DNA of 18,207 nucleotides, taken from assembly GCA_964427285.1 (NCBI GenBank), contig CAYRTS010000062.1:1-18207 (forward strand). The letters run 5' to 3'. Below, piece after piece: positions 6,957-13,279 of the stretch (position 1 is its first letter; the number at the start of each line of letters is the position of its first letter). The notes beneath the pieces were generated by a model that was not told where the DNA came from, did not search any database, and saw only the letters and a program-made list of their open reading frames with translations. This DNA is from SPCO01 sp964427285. Lineage in GTDB: Bacteria > Chloroflexota > Limnocylindria > Limnocylindrales > CSP1-4. The position numbers and the translations under genes are program-made.

Positions 6957-7415
6957 CTAGCTGACCGTGATCGTGCCCGTCATGCTTGGGTGGATCTTGC
7001 AGTGGAACGGATAGGTGCCGGCAGCGCTGAAGGTGAGCCCGGCAGCCAGCCCCTGCGTCAGGTTCGGTGTCGTGCACGAACCCTCGTCCAGGGTGGCCGT
7101 GTGGGGCGCCGCATCGTTGTTCGTAAAGGAAACCGTCTGACCCACGCTGGCCGAGATCTCGGCGGGGTTGAACGTGAAGTCCTCGATCGCCACGGCGACG
7201 TCGCCCGCGGCCGATCCCGGGGTGCATGCGGCGGCGGCCGGTTCTGCCGTGGGCTCTGGGGTCGGGGCGGCGGTTGGCTCCGCGGTGGCCGCCGTCGACG
7301 GTGCGGCCGAGGCCGGCGCTGGCGGTGACGTGGGCGCCGCGCCTCCCGAACACGCCGCGAGCGTCAGAACGGCGCCGACGCCAAGCGCGAGCAACGGACG
7401 ATGACGATGATGCAC
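6957..7415 (-). CDS. Cupredoxin (plastocyanin-like) lipoprotein
   Basis: A 152-residue exported blue-copper protein. Residues 1-21 are a lipoprotein signal peptide with lipobox LAAC and the lipidated Cys22. Residues 23-63 are a Pro/Ala/Thr-rich spacer typical of surface-tethered domains. Residues 70-152 form one cupredoxin domain with type 1 copper ligands His105 (PHTA), Cys139, His142 and Met145 (FHCKIHPSM). It probably carries electrons or binds copper at the outer face of the membrane. The start is decided by the ribosome site: on the minus strand AAGGAGG (7427-7421) is followed by 5 bases and GTG at 7415. An upstream TTG at 7430 would place that ribosome site inside the coding sequence. 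It is monocistronic and diverges from a GNAT gene. Confidence 0.9.
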   Translation of the reverse strand: MHHRHRPLLALGVGAVLTLAACSGGAAPTSPPAPASAAPSTAATAEPTAAPTPEPTAEPAAAACTPGSAAGDVAVAIEDFTFNPAEISASVGQTVSFTNNDAAPHTATLDEGSCTTPNLTQGLAAGLTFSAAGTYPFHCKIHPSMTGTITVS

Positions 7416-7420
7416 CTGGT

Positions 7421-7427
7421 CCTCCTT
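7421..7427 (-). promoter_or_regulatory. Strong ribosome binding site fixing the cupredoxin start
   Basis: Minus-strand AAGGAGG, a full match to the anti-Shine-Dalgarno core, lies 5 bases before the GTG at 7415 and excludes the longer TTG start at 7430. It is one of only two strong ribosome sites I see in the window, the other being that of the Ada-like gene. Confidence 0.85.
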
Positions 7428-7486
7428 CAAACAGATCCTGGCCTCAGCCCTTCCTACGCCGGCTGCGGCCGTTGGGTTTCGCGGGC

Positions 7487-7492
7487 TATGGT
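7487..7492 (+). promoter_or_regulatory. -10-like box directly upstream of the first GNAT gene
   Basis: TATGGT (TANNNT) ends 3 bases before the ATG at 7496 and 6 bases before an in-frame GTG at 7499. No Shine-Dalgarno sequence is present, consistent with leaderless translation, perhaps from the GTG. Confidence 0.4.
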
Positions 7493-7495
7493 GTC

Positions 7496-8329
7496 ATGGT
7501 GACAGTCGAGATCACGCCTGAGGTGATGCGCCGGCTCCTGGTGCACGAGGCGCAGGTTCATGCCGTGCCCGGTCGACGACTTCGCGATCTCGGCGACAGT
7601 GTGCTCCTCAGCGACCCGATCGATCCCGAGCCATTCTGGAACCGCCTGGCCGCAGTCCGCTGGCCAGCAGACCCCGACGCCTTCGATCGGAGGCTCACGG
7701 AGATCCTTGTCCTGTTTGCCTCGATGGCGCGCCAGCCGCATGTCTGGCCGGCTCCGATCCACGACACGCCCACGGATCTCATCGCCCGATTGATCGTCAA
7801 CGGGTTCCGCGACATGGGCCGGGGACTCGTGATGGTGCTGGCCGACCCATCCGGGGTCGCGACCTCGCCGACCGCGTCGCTGCCGCCCGGCGTCGCTATC
7901 GAGCGGGTGGTTGACCTGCATGGGTCGCCCGCGGACGAGCGGTCCGGGGAGATCGCCGCCGTGCTGGCCGACGCGTTTGGCATCGTCCCCGAACGTCAGG
8001 CCGCGGTCCAGGCGGAGACGACGGCCTCACTGGGCCACGGCTGGTTCACGCACTACCTGGTTCGCTACGACGGAGAGCCCGCCGCGGTGGCTCGTCGTGC
8101 CAGCTTTGACAACCTGAGCTACCTGTCGTCGATTGGCACGGCCGGCTGGGCGCGCGGTCGCGGCTATGGGCGGATCGCGGCCGCGGCCGCGGCCCGCGAC
8201 GCCCTCGGTGCCCGGAGCGAGTGGACCTATCTGGGCGTCCTCGCCGAAAACGCCTCGGCGATCCGCCTCTACGAAGGGATCGGCTTCCAACAGGTCGGCG
8301 ACGCGAGCCCGGATCTCCTGCTGACGTGA
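7496..8329 (+). CDS. GNAT-family N-acetyltransferase (277 residues)
   Basis: The C-terminal part (about 130-277) is a GCN5-related acetyltransferase fold that transfers acetyl from acetyl-CoA to an amino group: FDNLSYLSSIGTAGWARGRG with the pyrophosphate loop Arg-Gly-Arg-Gly-Tyr-Gly (220-225, the R-x-x-G-x-G motif), then ENASAIRLYEGIGFQQVG (251-268), the usual motif B end. The N-terminal 125 residues (including PEPFWNRLAAVRWP and LVLFASMARQPHVWP) look like a conserved extension with no function I can name. Substrate unknown. Start is ATG 7496 or GTG 7499; the longer open frame back to 7226 runs through the divergent cupredoxin gene and is not used. The stop overlaps the next gene as GTGA. Confidence 0.85.
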   Translation: MVTVEITPEVMRRLLVHEAQVHAVPGRRLRDLGDSVLLSDPIDPEPFWNRLAAVRWPADPDAFDRRLTEILVLFASMARQPHVWPAPIHDTPTDLIARLIVNGFRDMGRGLVMVLADPSGVATSPTASLPPGVAIERVVDLHGSPADERSGEIAAVLADAFGIVPERQAAVQAETTASLGHGWFTHYLVRYDGEPAAVARRASFDNLSYLSSIGTAGWARGRGYGRIAAAAAARDALGARSEWTYLGVLAENASAIRLYEGIGFQQVGDASPDLLLT

Positions 8330-8829
8330 CGGCTCCGACGGCGCTCGATCGGATCGTGGTCCTCCTCGCCCGGGCGGCCGAGGTCCAGGCACAGCTCCCG
8401 ACCGGGGTCCACCATGAGCCGATCGCGGTGGGCTGGGCGACCGTGGAGCTCGATCGGGCAGTCGTGGAGTTGGCAGCCGAATTGGAATTGTCGCCGGATG
8501 GCTTCCGGGCGGCCTCGGAGTCGCCTGTCCTGGGTGCCCGCTGCCTCGTAGCCAAAGCGGTGCTCCCGGGTCGTCTCGCCTTCGCTCTGTTGGAGCCTTC
8601 GATGGAAGGACGCCTGGCCGCCTCGTTGGCTCGCTTCGCCGAGGGACCGGCCGTCGTCTGGCTGGCCGCGCCCCGGCCGAGCGCTGGGTTGACCGGCGAT
8701 CGTGCCTCGGGAGGCGAGTTGCCCAGCGCCGAGGTCGGGCCATTCGGAGCCGAGCGGCTCATCCTGGGCGGCCCACGCCACGGGCCGTACTGGCTGGTGG
8801 TCGACTCGGTGGGTATCATCCCGCCATGA
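8326..8829 (+). CDS. Conserved-looking protein of unknown function
   Basis: A 167-residue soluble protein I do not recognise. It starts with GTG at 8326, overlapping the GNAT stop as GTGA, and its TGA overlaps the next GNAT start as ATGA, so it is translated from the same message as both. It has an N-terminal helical part (LDRIVVLLARAAEVQAQLP), an internal acidic helix (LDRAVVELAAELELS), a hydrophobic beta-like core (GPAVVWLAAPRP) and a C-terminal strand-rich end (HGPYWLVVDSVG). No signal peptide or membrane segment. The double overlap supports it being real; being sandwiched between two acetyltransferases suggests a role linked to their substrate, but that is inference. Confidence 0.75.
   Translation: MTAPTALDRIVVLLARAAEVQAQLPTGVHHEPIAVGWATVELDRAVVELAAELELSPDGFRAASESPVLGARCLVAKAVLPGRLAFALLEPSMEGRLAASLARFAEGPAVVWLAAPRPSAGLTGDRASGGELPSAEVGPFGAERLILGGPRHGPYWLVVDSVGIIPP
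8814..8819 (+). promoter_or_regulatory. -10-like box before the second GNAT gene (possible internal promoter)
   Basis: TATCAT ends 6 bases before the ATG at 8826, the same spacing as at other starts in this window. It lies inside the coding end of the previous gene, so it may be a codon coincidence (Gly-Ile-Ile); the ATGA overlap already explains expression. Confidence 0.25.
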
Positions 8830-9266
8830 CCGACGCGCTCTTGATCGCCCTGCGCCCGGCTCGGCCAGTCGATGCCGGTGCGATCGCTGCGCTCTTCACC
8901 GACGAGGGATATCCGGCAGGACCGAGTGACATTGAGGCTCGCCTGGCTCGATTTAGCACGCCCGAGTCACACGTGATCGTCGCCGAGCACGACGACGCGA
9001 TCCTGGGCTTCATCGCGGTCCACGCCATGGCCCGCTTTGAGCGCGATGACTGGATCGTGCGGGTCCTCGCCCTGGTGGTGGACGCCGGAGCGCGCGAACG
9101 TGGGGTCGGTCGGGCGCTGCTCGGTGAGGCCGAACGGGTTGGCGCTGAATTCGGCGCGGCGTTCGTCGAATTGACCGCCGGTCACCACCGACCCGAGGCG
9201 CGCCGCCTCTATGAGTCGCTCGGCTACGACGCCAGCGTCGCCGCGTACCTGCGCAAGAAGCTCTGA
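8826..9266 (+). CDS. GNAT-family N-acetyltransferase (146 residues)
   Basis: A single-domain GCN5-related acetyltransferase of normal family length. Visible are the N-terminal LRPARPVDAGAIAALF helix, the central strand VRVLALVVDAGARERGVGRA carrying the acetyl-CoA loop Arg-Glu-Arg-Gly-Val-Gly (90-95), FVELTAGHHRPEARRLYESL (motif B) and the terminal GYDASVAAYLRKKL strand. This is the general form of small aminoglycoside-, phosphonate- or protein-modifying GNATs, and the substrate cannot be deduced. Its ATG overlaps the preceding stop as ATGA, and the DUF4032 gene starts about 30 bases downstream, so it is the third gene of a four-gene run. Confidence 0.9.
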   Translation: MTDALLIALRPARPVDAGAIAALFTDEGYPAGPSDIEARLARFSTPESHVIVAEHDDAILGFIAVHAMARFERDDWIVRVLALVVDAGARERGVGRALLGEAERVGAEFGAAFVELTAGHHRPEARRLYESLGYDASVAAYLRKKL

Positions 9267-9295
9267 CGGACCCGACCGCGAGCGCCCCTCCGAGC

Positions 9296-10345
9296 GTGCC
9301 GCAACTCCGGCTGCGGGAACGTGGCGCCGCGCTGCTCGAGCTGCCCTGGGAGTTGCCGCTCGACGCCTGGCCGACGGCGACGCTCGAGTTCCGGGACCTG
9401 CCGGTCGGNNNNNNNNNNNNNNNNNNNNNNNNNNNNNNNNNNNNNNNNNNNNNNNNNNNNNNNNNNNNNNNNNNNNNNNNNNNNNNNNNNNNNNNNNNNN
9501 NNNNNNNNGGCGACTGCTCGCTTGCCAACACCCTGTTCCGTCGGGACGGCGACCGCATCCAGGCCTACCTCGTCGACGCGGAGACGAGCGAGATCCATCC
9601 GTCGCTATCGGACGGCCAGCGCGCCTACGATCTGGACATCCTGGTCGAGAACGTGGCCTTCGGTCTGGCCGATCTCGGCGCGATGCAGGGTCGTTCGGAC
9701 GCCTTCGACGATGCGGTGATGGCAGCCGAGATCGTGCGCGCGCGGTACGAGGCAGTCTGGGAAGAGCTGCATCGCGAGACCCGGGTGGCCCCGGGTGATC
9801 GGCAGGTGATCCGGGCGCGGATCAGGCGGCTGAACGACTTGGGGTACGCCATCGACGAGGTGGTCCTCGATCCGGTATCGACGACAGCGAACAATACCGT
9901 CAGCTTGCGCATCGCGGTGGCAAACCGCCGGTTTCACGCCCACCAGCTGGCCAAGCTGACCGGGTTGGTGGCACTCGAAGGTCAGGCCCGCCTGCTCCTG
10001 AACGACCTGCGCGAGTACCAGGCCTGGCTGGAATGGTTGGAGCGCTCGTCCGTGACCGCCGAGGCCGCCACCGGCCGCTGGCTCGCGGAGGTGCTGGAGC
10101 CGGCTTTCTCCGCCCTGGTTCCGGTGATTGGACCGCTGCGGGATCCAATCCAGGCGTACTGCGATGTGCTCGAGACCAAATGGCTGCTGTCGGAGGCGGC
10201 GGGGCGAGACGTCGGACTCGAGGCGGCCATCTCGGCCTACCTGGATCAAGGGGCTCCCGCGCCTGAGGCTGGTGACGTCGCCGCCAGCGCCATCGCGCTC
10301 GATATTGACTGGTCCAGCGGCTTCGATCGGAGCGAGGTGGTCTGA
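9296..10345 (+). CDS. DUF4032 (kinase-like) protein interrupted by assembly gap
   Basis: Left of the gap LELPWELPLDAWP matches the start of DUF4032 proteins. Right of it the strongly conserved block GDCSLANTLFRRDGDRIQAY, then LVDAETSEIHP and LSDGQRAYDLDI, corresponds to the catalytic-loop and metal-binding region of a lipopolysaccharide-kinase-like fold, followed by the DUF4032 C-terminal domain to residue 349. The function of the family is not established; kinase activity is inferred from fold resemblance. The 33 codons occupied by N are far too few to hold a kinase N-lobe, which should supply the ATP lysine, so the real gene is probably longer. Start is GTG 9296, the only start in frame after the preceding gene, with no ribosome site. 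It ends 29 bases before the convergent nitroreductase stop. Confidence 0.85.
   Translation: MPQLRLRERGAALLELPWELPLDAWPTATLEFRDLPVXXXXXXXXXXXXXXXXXXXXXXXXXXXXXXXXXXGDCSLANTLFRRDGDRIQAYLVDAETSEIHPSLSDGQRAYDLDILVENVAFGLADLGAMQGRSDAFDDAVMAAEIVRARYEAVWEELHRETRVAPGDRQVIRARIRRLNDLGYAIDEVVLDPVSTTANNTVSLRIAVANRRFHAHQLAKLTGLVALEGQARLLLNDLREYQAWLEWLERSSVTAEAATGRWLAEVLEPAFSALVPVIGPLRDPIQAYCDVLETKWLLSEAAGRDVGLEAAISAYLDQGAPAPEAGDVAASAIALDIDWSSGFDRSEVV
9409..9508. other. Assembly gap (100 N) inside the DUF4032 gene
   Basis: Exactly 100 undetermined bases. The flanking coding sequence remains in the same printed frame, but with a placeholder gap this carries no information. Confidence 0.97.
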
Positions 10346-10346
10346 T

Positions 10347-10361
10347 CCCGGTCGTGCCGGG
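10347..10361. terminator. Short hairpin between convergent genes
   Basis: CCCGG (10347-10351), loop TCGTG and CCGGG (10357-10361) form a perfect 5-base stem two bases after the DUF4032 stop and before the nitroreductase stop. There is no T-run. It is the only terminator-like element in this 29-base gap, and weak. Confidence 0.25.
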
Positions 10362-10374
10362 TCGGAGGTGCTCG

Positions 10375-10911
10375 CTACCAGCGCTCGTCGCGGACCATCT
10401 CGGCGATCGGGCGCCGGCCGCCGGGCCCTGGCGGGCGTGTGAGGTCATCCGGATTGGCCGGATAACCGAACGAGAGCAGGTATTCGCAGAACTGATCGTC
10501 CGGGTAGCCGAGGAGCCGCCTGGCCAGGTCGTGCTCGTAAACGGTGGCCGGAACGCTGCCGATCCCCAGCTCCCAGGCTGCCAGCATCATGTTCTCGGCC
10601 GCCAGCCCAAGGTCGAACAGGATTGAGCGCCCGTTGTCGCCAGGCGGAGCCACCGGCGCGACCAGGGCGATGGCGACGGCGGCTCCCGCGATATGGCCGG
10701 CAAACGGGCCAAGTGCAGACAGGTTGCGCAAGTGGTCGCGGTCGCGGCAGACGATGAAGGTCCAGCGCTGCCGGTTCTTGCTGCTCCCGGCATGACGCCC
10801 GGCGTGGAGGATTCGGTCGAGGTGTGCGGCCGACAGGGGCTGGGCGCTGAAGTTTCGAATGGCCCGCTTGAACGCGATCGCGTCCCAGACGGCGGTTCCA
10901 CTCCTGGTCAT
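10375..10911 (-). CDS. Nitroreductase-family FMN protein
   Basis: A 178-residue flavoprotein of the nitroreductase superfamily, using NAD(P)H to reduce nitro groups, quinones or other acceptors; many members have unknown physiological substrates. The N-terminal FKRAIRNFSAQPL (residues 14-26) and GSSKNRQRWTFIVC (42-55) are the FMN-phosphate and isoalloxazine contact segments. A helix LGLAAENMMLAAWELGIGSV (101-120) and the C-terminal LLGYPDDQFCEYLLSFGYPA are also typical. The length is on the short side but includes all core elements. Its ATG overlaps the stop of the upstream alpha/beta hydrolase gene as ATGA, so it depends on that gene for expression. Cytoplasmic. Confidence 0.88.
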   Translation of the reverse strand: MTRSGTAVWDAIAFKRAIRNFSAQPLSAAHLDRILHAGRHAGSSKNRQRWTFIVCRDRDHLRNLSALGPFAGHIAGAAVAIALVAPVAPPGDNGRSILFDLGLAAENMMLAAWELGIGSVPATVYEHDLARRLLGYPDDQFCEYLLSFGYPANPDDLTRPPGPGGRRPIAEMVRDERW

Positions 10912-12023
10912 CCTTCGGCAGCCATGGGCACGCGCGCCGCCGGCCCGACTTCCGGCCCGACTTCCGGTGCGGGCACGCGCACGGCCAGCCCCCGGAGGCC
11001 GCGTTGGCTCGCGCCCACGGCCGAGAACGGTGTCTCAGCCTCGGGGATGCGAATGGCCTGCGTAGCGGCGGCGATCTCGCCGGCGGTCTCGGGATCCAGC
11101 GGACCGCCCAGCGAGCGGGTGAGCATCCGAGCCACGGTCCGCCGATAGCCCGGATCCTCGTAGAGCCATGAATGCAGGCCGCCGGCCACGATCAGCGTCT
11201 CGACGGTTCCCTTCCGTGGATCGCGAGCCCTGGATCTGCGCCCGGCGCGCGCCAGTCGTGCCAGATGACTGATCGGCACGATCGCATCCTGAGCGCCATG
11301 GGCCAGCAGGACGGGCCCGTCGTATCGCTCGATGGCGTTGGATGCGCTGATGTCCGGCACGCGATGGCCACGCGGACGGAGGTAGACCCAGGTGGTCAGC
11401 CGAGCCAACGGTTGGGCGATCAGGCTCGGGATTGGCAGGCGCGCCAACCGGAAGGTCTGACGTGTCAGCGCGTATGGGTCGGACGGGGCGGATGTTGCCA
11501 CCACCGCGGACACGCGCGGATCGGCGGCACCGGCGAGAAGCGCGCCGATGGCTCCCAGGGAGTGGCCGACGATTGCCCCGACCGTGACCTCCGGCCGGGC
11601 GATGAGCGCATCGAATGCCGCGGCCGCGTCGCGTCCGAACTCGCCGGCGCTGATCGGCAGCGCTTCGGGCGGATTGGCGCCGTGGCCGCGGACGTCAAAA
11701 GTGAGGCAATGGAATCCCGCTGCGTGGAGGAAGGCGGCCATCGGCAGTGTCCGGTCGCGCCCCGATTCCCAGCCGTGGACGAGGACCACGCCGGGGCCCG
11801 GGAGGCCCCCACGGGCCGGGATGAACCACGCCGGCAGCGCGAGCCCATCGGATTGGATGACCGCCGTTTGGAATGCGAGGCCTATCCCGGCAGGCGTGAT
11901 CAGGGGCGGGTGGCCCCTGGGGAAGCCCGCCCGAGCACGGTAGGTGAGCGCAAACCGATAGGCGAGGCCAAGCGGAGCCGCAATAACAGCCACGGCCACG
12001 CCGGCCCGGCGAACGATTCTCAT
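10908..12023 (-). CDS. Alpha/beta hydrolase with N-terminal membrane anchor
   Basis: A 371-residue protein beginning MRIVRRAG and followed by a hydrophobic segment (about residues 6-26) that is a signal anchor or uncleaved signal. The hydrolase core has the oxyanion motif VVLVHGWESGRDR, FDVRGHG, the nucleophile elbow VGHSLGAIG with Ser155, the acid Asp246 in LLAHGAQDAIVP and the base His284 in AGGLHSWLY. The full catalytic triad suggests an esterase, peptidase or lipase-like enzyme; the substrate is unknown. A GTG at 12059 would add 12 residues; I chose the ATG at 12023 because the anchor then lies near the N-terminus. The last 30 residues are Pro/Val-rich and contain a small duplication (EVGPEVGP). 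It leads a two-gene operon with the nitroreductase. Confidence 0.88.
   Translation of the reverse strand: MRIVRRAGVAVAVIAAPLGLAYRFALTYRARAGFPRGHPPLITPAGIGLAFQTAVIQSDGLALPAWFIPARGGLPGPGVVLVHGWESGRDRTLPMAAFLHAAGFHCLTFDVRGHGANPPEALPISAGEFGRDAAAAFDALIARPEVTVGAIVGHSLGAIGALLAGAADPRVSAVVATSAPSDPYALTRQTFRLARLPIPSLIAQPLARLTTWVYLRPRGHRVPDISASNAIERYDGPVLLAHGAQDAIVPISHLARLARAGRRSRARDPRKGTVETLIVAGGLHSWLYEDPGYRRTVARMLTRSLGGPLDPETAGEIAAATQAIRIPEAETPFSAVGASQRGLRGLAVRVPAPEVGPEVGPAARVPMAAEG
10940..10967 (+). repeat. Two tandem 12-base units in the hydrolase 3' end
   Basis: CCGGCCCGACTT occurs twice head-to-tail (10940-10963) followed by a partial CCGG. On the minus strand it encodes the repeated Glu-Val-Gly-Pro near the hydrolase C-terminus. 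It preserves the frame. Confidence 0.9.
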
Positions 12024-12052
12024 GTGGGTAGGGGACGGCACAAAGGGACCAC

Positions 12053-12058
12053 CTGTCA
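12053..12058 (-). promoter_or_regulatory. -35-like TTGACA upstream of the hydrolase
   Basis: On the minus strand 12058-12053 is a perfect TTGACA, 29 bases upstream of the hydrolase ATG. No matching -10 is found 16-18 bases downstream; the nearest candidate, TACCCA, is at 23. This is a partial promoter at best. Confidence 0.25.
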
Positions 12059-12107
12059 AGTCGCCAGGCAGGCCCGTGCTACGGACTGCTCGTGCTCGTC
12101 GGTGCCC

Positions 12108-12113
12108 TACACT
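12108..12113 (+). promoter_or_regulatory. -10-like box for the J-domain gene, possibly leaderless
   Basis: TACACT (TANNNT) ends 8 bases before the ATG at 12122 and 5 before an in-frame GTG at 12119, so transcription should start at or near the start codon. There is no Shine-Dalgarno sequence. Confidence 0.4.
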
Positions 12114-12121
12114 CGCGGGTG

Positions 12122-12859
12122 ATGGCCAAACCGGATCCCCTCGTCGTCCTGGGTGTCGAGGCGGACGCGTCTCCGGCCCAGATCAAGGCTGCCTGGCGGC
12201 GTCTTGCCCGGACCAACCATCCTGACCTGACCGGCGATGACCCAGCGGCATCGCGCGCCGCAACGCGCCGCATGGCCGAGATCAACGACGCCTACGCGGC
12301 ACTGACCCGGAGCGCGGATCGCCAGCGTGGGCACGGTCGCCCGGACGCTGCGGGCAGCGCAGACGAAGTCCCCTTCGCGCCAGATGGCCCTCGACGTCGT
12401 GGTGGACCGCCGGCCCCAAAACCGACTCGCCCGGTCACCGGGCGCGTCGATACCAGCAGTACGTTCCGCGTCCGCAATCAGGCCGTCGGAAACCGGGGGC
12501 GCCGGACGACGCTCCCCGGCCAGCCACCATTGCGCCACGATCCAACCAGCACGGAGCCGCCGCGGGCATCGACGCCAACGGGTCCCCTCGTTCGCGACCG
12601 GCTCCGCGCATTCAGGCGAGCGCCGGCCCCATCGCTCGAGGTCGCCGGAGCCACGATCATCGCGTTCGGCAAGTTCCACGACCACACCCTCGGCCAGATT
12701 GCGGCGTTTGAGCCGTCGTACATCGACTGGATCGCCGGAACGGTCAACCACGATCCCGACCTTGTGGCTGCCGCGCGCGTCATCCAGGCGGATCTCGATG
12801 GCCGTGGGGTCGCCCGTCGAACGTATCCGCCAGGAGCATCGCGGCGGAGGTCTGCCTGA
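12122..12859 (+). CDS. J-domain protein with C-terminal ExoX-like module
   Basis: A 245-residue protein of unusual composition. Residues 4-64 are a J-domain (VVLGVEADASPAQIKAAWRR, then LARTNHPDLTG with the Hsp70-stimulating His-Pro-Asp at 33-35, and MAEINDAYAAL). Residues 65-170 are a low-complexity Arg/Pro/Gly-rich linker. Residues about 178-225 (IIAFGKFHDHTLGQIAAF then EPSYIDWIAGTVNHDPDL) resemble the exodeoxyribonuclease X-like C-terminal domain, recognisable by FGK-x-x-x-x-TLGQIA and YIDWIA. It lacks the Gly/Phe region and zinc-finger of DnaJ, so it is not the general co-chaperone. It probably recruits DnaK to a client or nucleic-acid complex (inference). Start is ATG 12122; upstream starts at 12092 and 12119 are in frame. 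An 11-base hairpin follows the stop. Confidence 0.82.
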   Translation: MAKPDPLVVLGVEADASPAQIKAAWRRLARTNHPDLTGDDPAASRAATRRMAEINDAYAALTRSADRQRGHGRPDAAGSADEVPFAPDGPRRRGGPPAPKPTRPVTGRVDTSSTFRVRNQAVGNRGRRTTLPGQPPLRHDPTSTEPPRASTPTGPLVRDRLRAFRRAPAPSLEVAGATIIAFGKFHDHTLGQIAAFEPSYIDWIAGTVNHDPDLVAAARVIQADLDGRGVARRTYPPGASRRRSA

Positions 12860-12880
12860 CCCGTACTTGGGCTCAAAATG

Positions 12881-12913
12881 CAGGATCGCCCCCCGGCCGG
12901 GAGGGCGATCCTG
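12881..12913. terminator. Perfect 11-base hairpin after the J-domain gene
   Basis: CAGGATCGCCC (12881-12891) and GGGCGATCCTG (12903-12913) are perfect inverted repeats around an 11-base loop that can itself pair (CCCGG with CCGGG). It begins 22 bases after the J-domain stop, a normal place for a terminator. There is no T-run on the plus strand; on the minus strand the stem is followed by ATTTTG, so it may act in the opposite direction or be a REP-like element. Confidence 0.55.
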
Positions 12914-13264
12914 ACGCGAATGGATCCAGAGGCGATAAGTGCTGCCGCCCCGACGGTCATCGGGCCTGCTGGCCGATGTCCAGTTACTCGGCTCGTGATC
13001 CAGGTCCGGGGTCCTCAATCCCGTACGTGCCTCGGGAAAGGAGGTCCATTCCTGGTTCCGTGACCGACACCCCAGGTGTCTCCCGGTACGATCGCGGGTC
13101 GGCGTGAGAGGAACGGTACGTCGTCCGCGCGATAGGAAGCAATGGCACCCTCGTCCCGTCCATGCCGGGCGATGGTCGGGGGCGCATGGGCGCACCGAAC
13201 CGGGACGCAGGTACCAGGTGCGCCGCGGCACCGGCCCCGCCGGGACGTCGTCAGTCGGCTCGGC

Positions 13265-13270
13265 TACGCT
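13265..13270 (+). promoter_or_regulatory. -10-like box upstream of the lipoprotein gene
   Basis: TACGCT (TANNNT) ends 9 bases before the ATG at 13280. A purine-rich GGTGAGG sits between, immediately before the ATG and too close to serve as a normal ribosome site, so a very short or absent leader is possible. Confidence 0.3.
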
Positions 13271-13279
13271 CAGGTGAGG

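Larger units (their letters stand above)
12860..13279. other. 420-base non-coding region with several hairpins
   Basis: No convincing gene. It holds the perfect hairpin at 12881-12913, a second stem at 12958-12978 (CATCGG and GGCC paired to GGCCGATG with one bulged G), and a tight GACACC-CCA-GGTGTC hairpin at 13066-13080. A full AAAGGAGGT ribosome-site sequence at 13037-13045 is followed only by a GTG at 13060, which opens a 15-codon frame. An ATG at 13142 is in frame with the downstream lipoprotein but would put its signal peptide in the interior. No known riboswitch or tRNA was recognised. Confidence 0.6.

Noticed and set aside
7416..7430. TTG start at 7430 for the cupredoxin
   Set aside because: It would place the strong AAGGAGG ribosome site inside the coding sequence; GTG 7415 is correctly spaced.
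13037..13074. AAAGGAGGT with a GTG 15 bases downstream as a leader peptide gene
   Set aside because: The spacing is too long and the 15-codon peptide has no recognisable attenuation pattern; kept only as a remark on the region.
13142..13279. ATG at 13142 with AGGA upstream as the start of the lipoprotein
   Set aside because: It would put the signal peptide and lipobox about 47 residues into the protein, which is incompatible with normal export.
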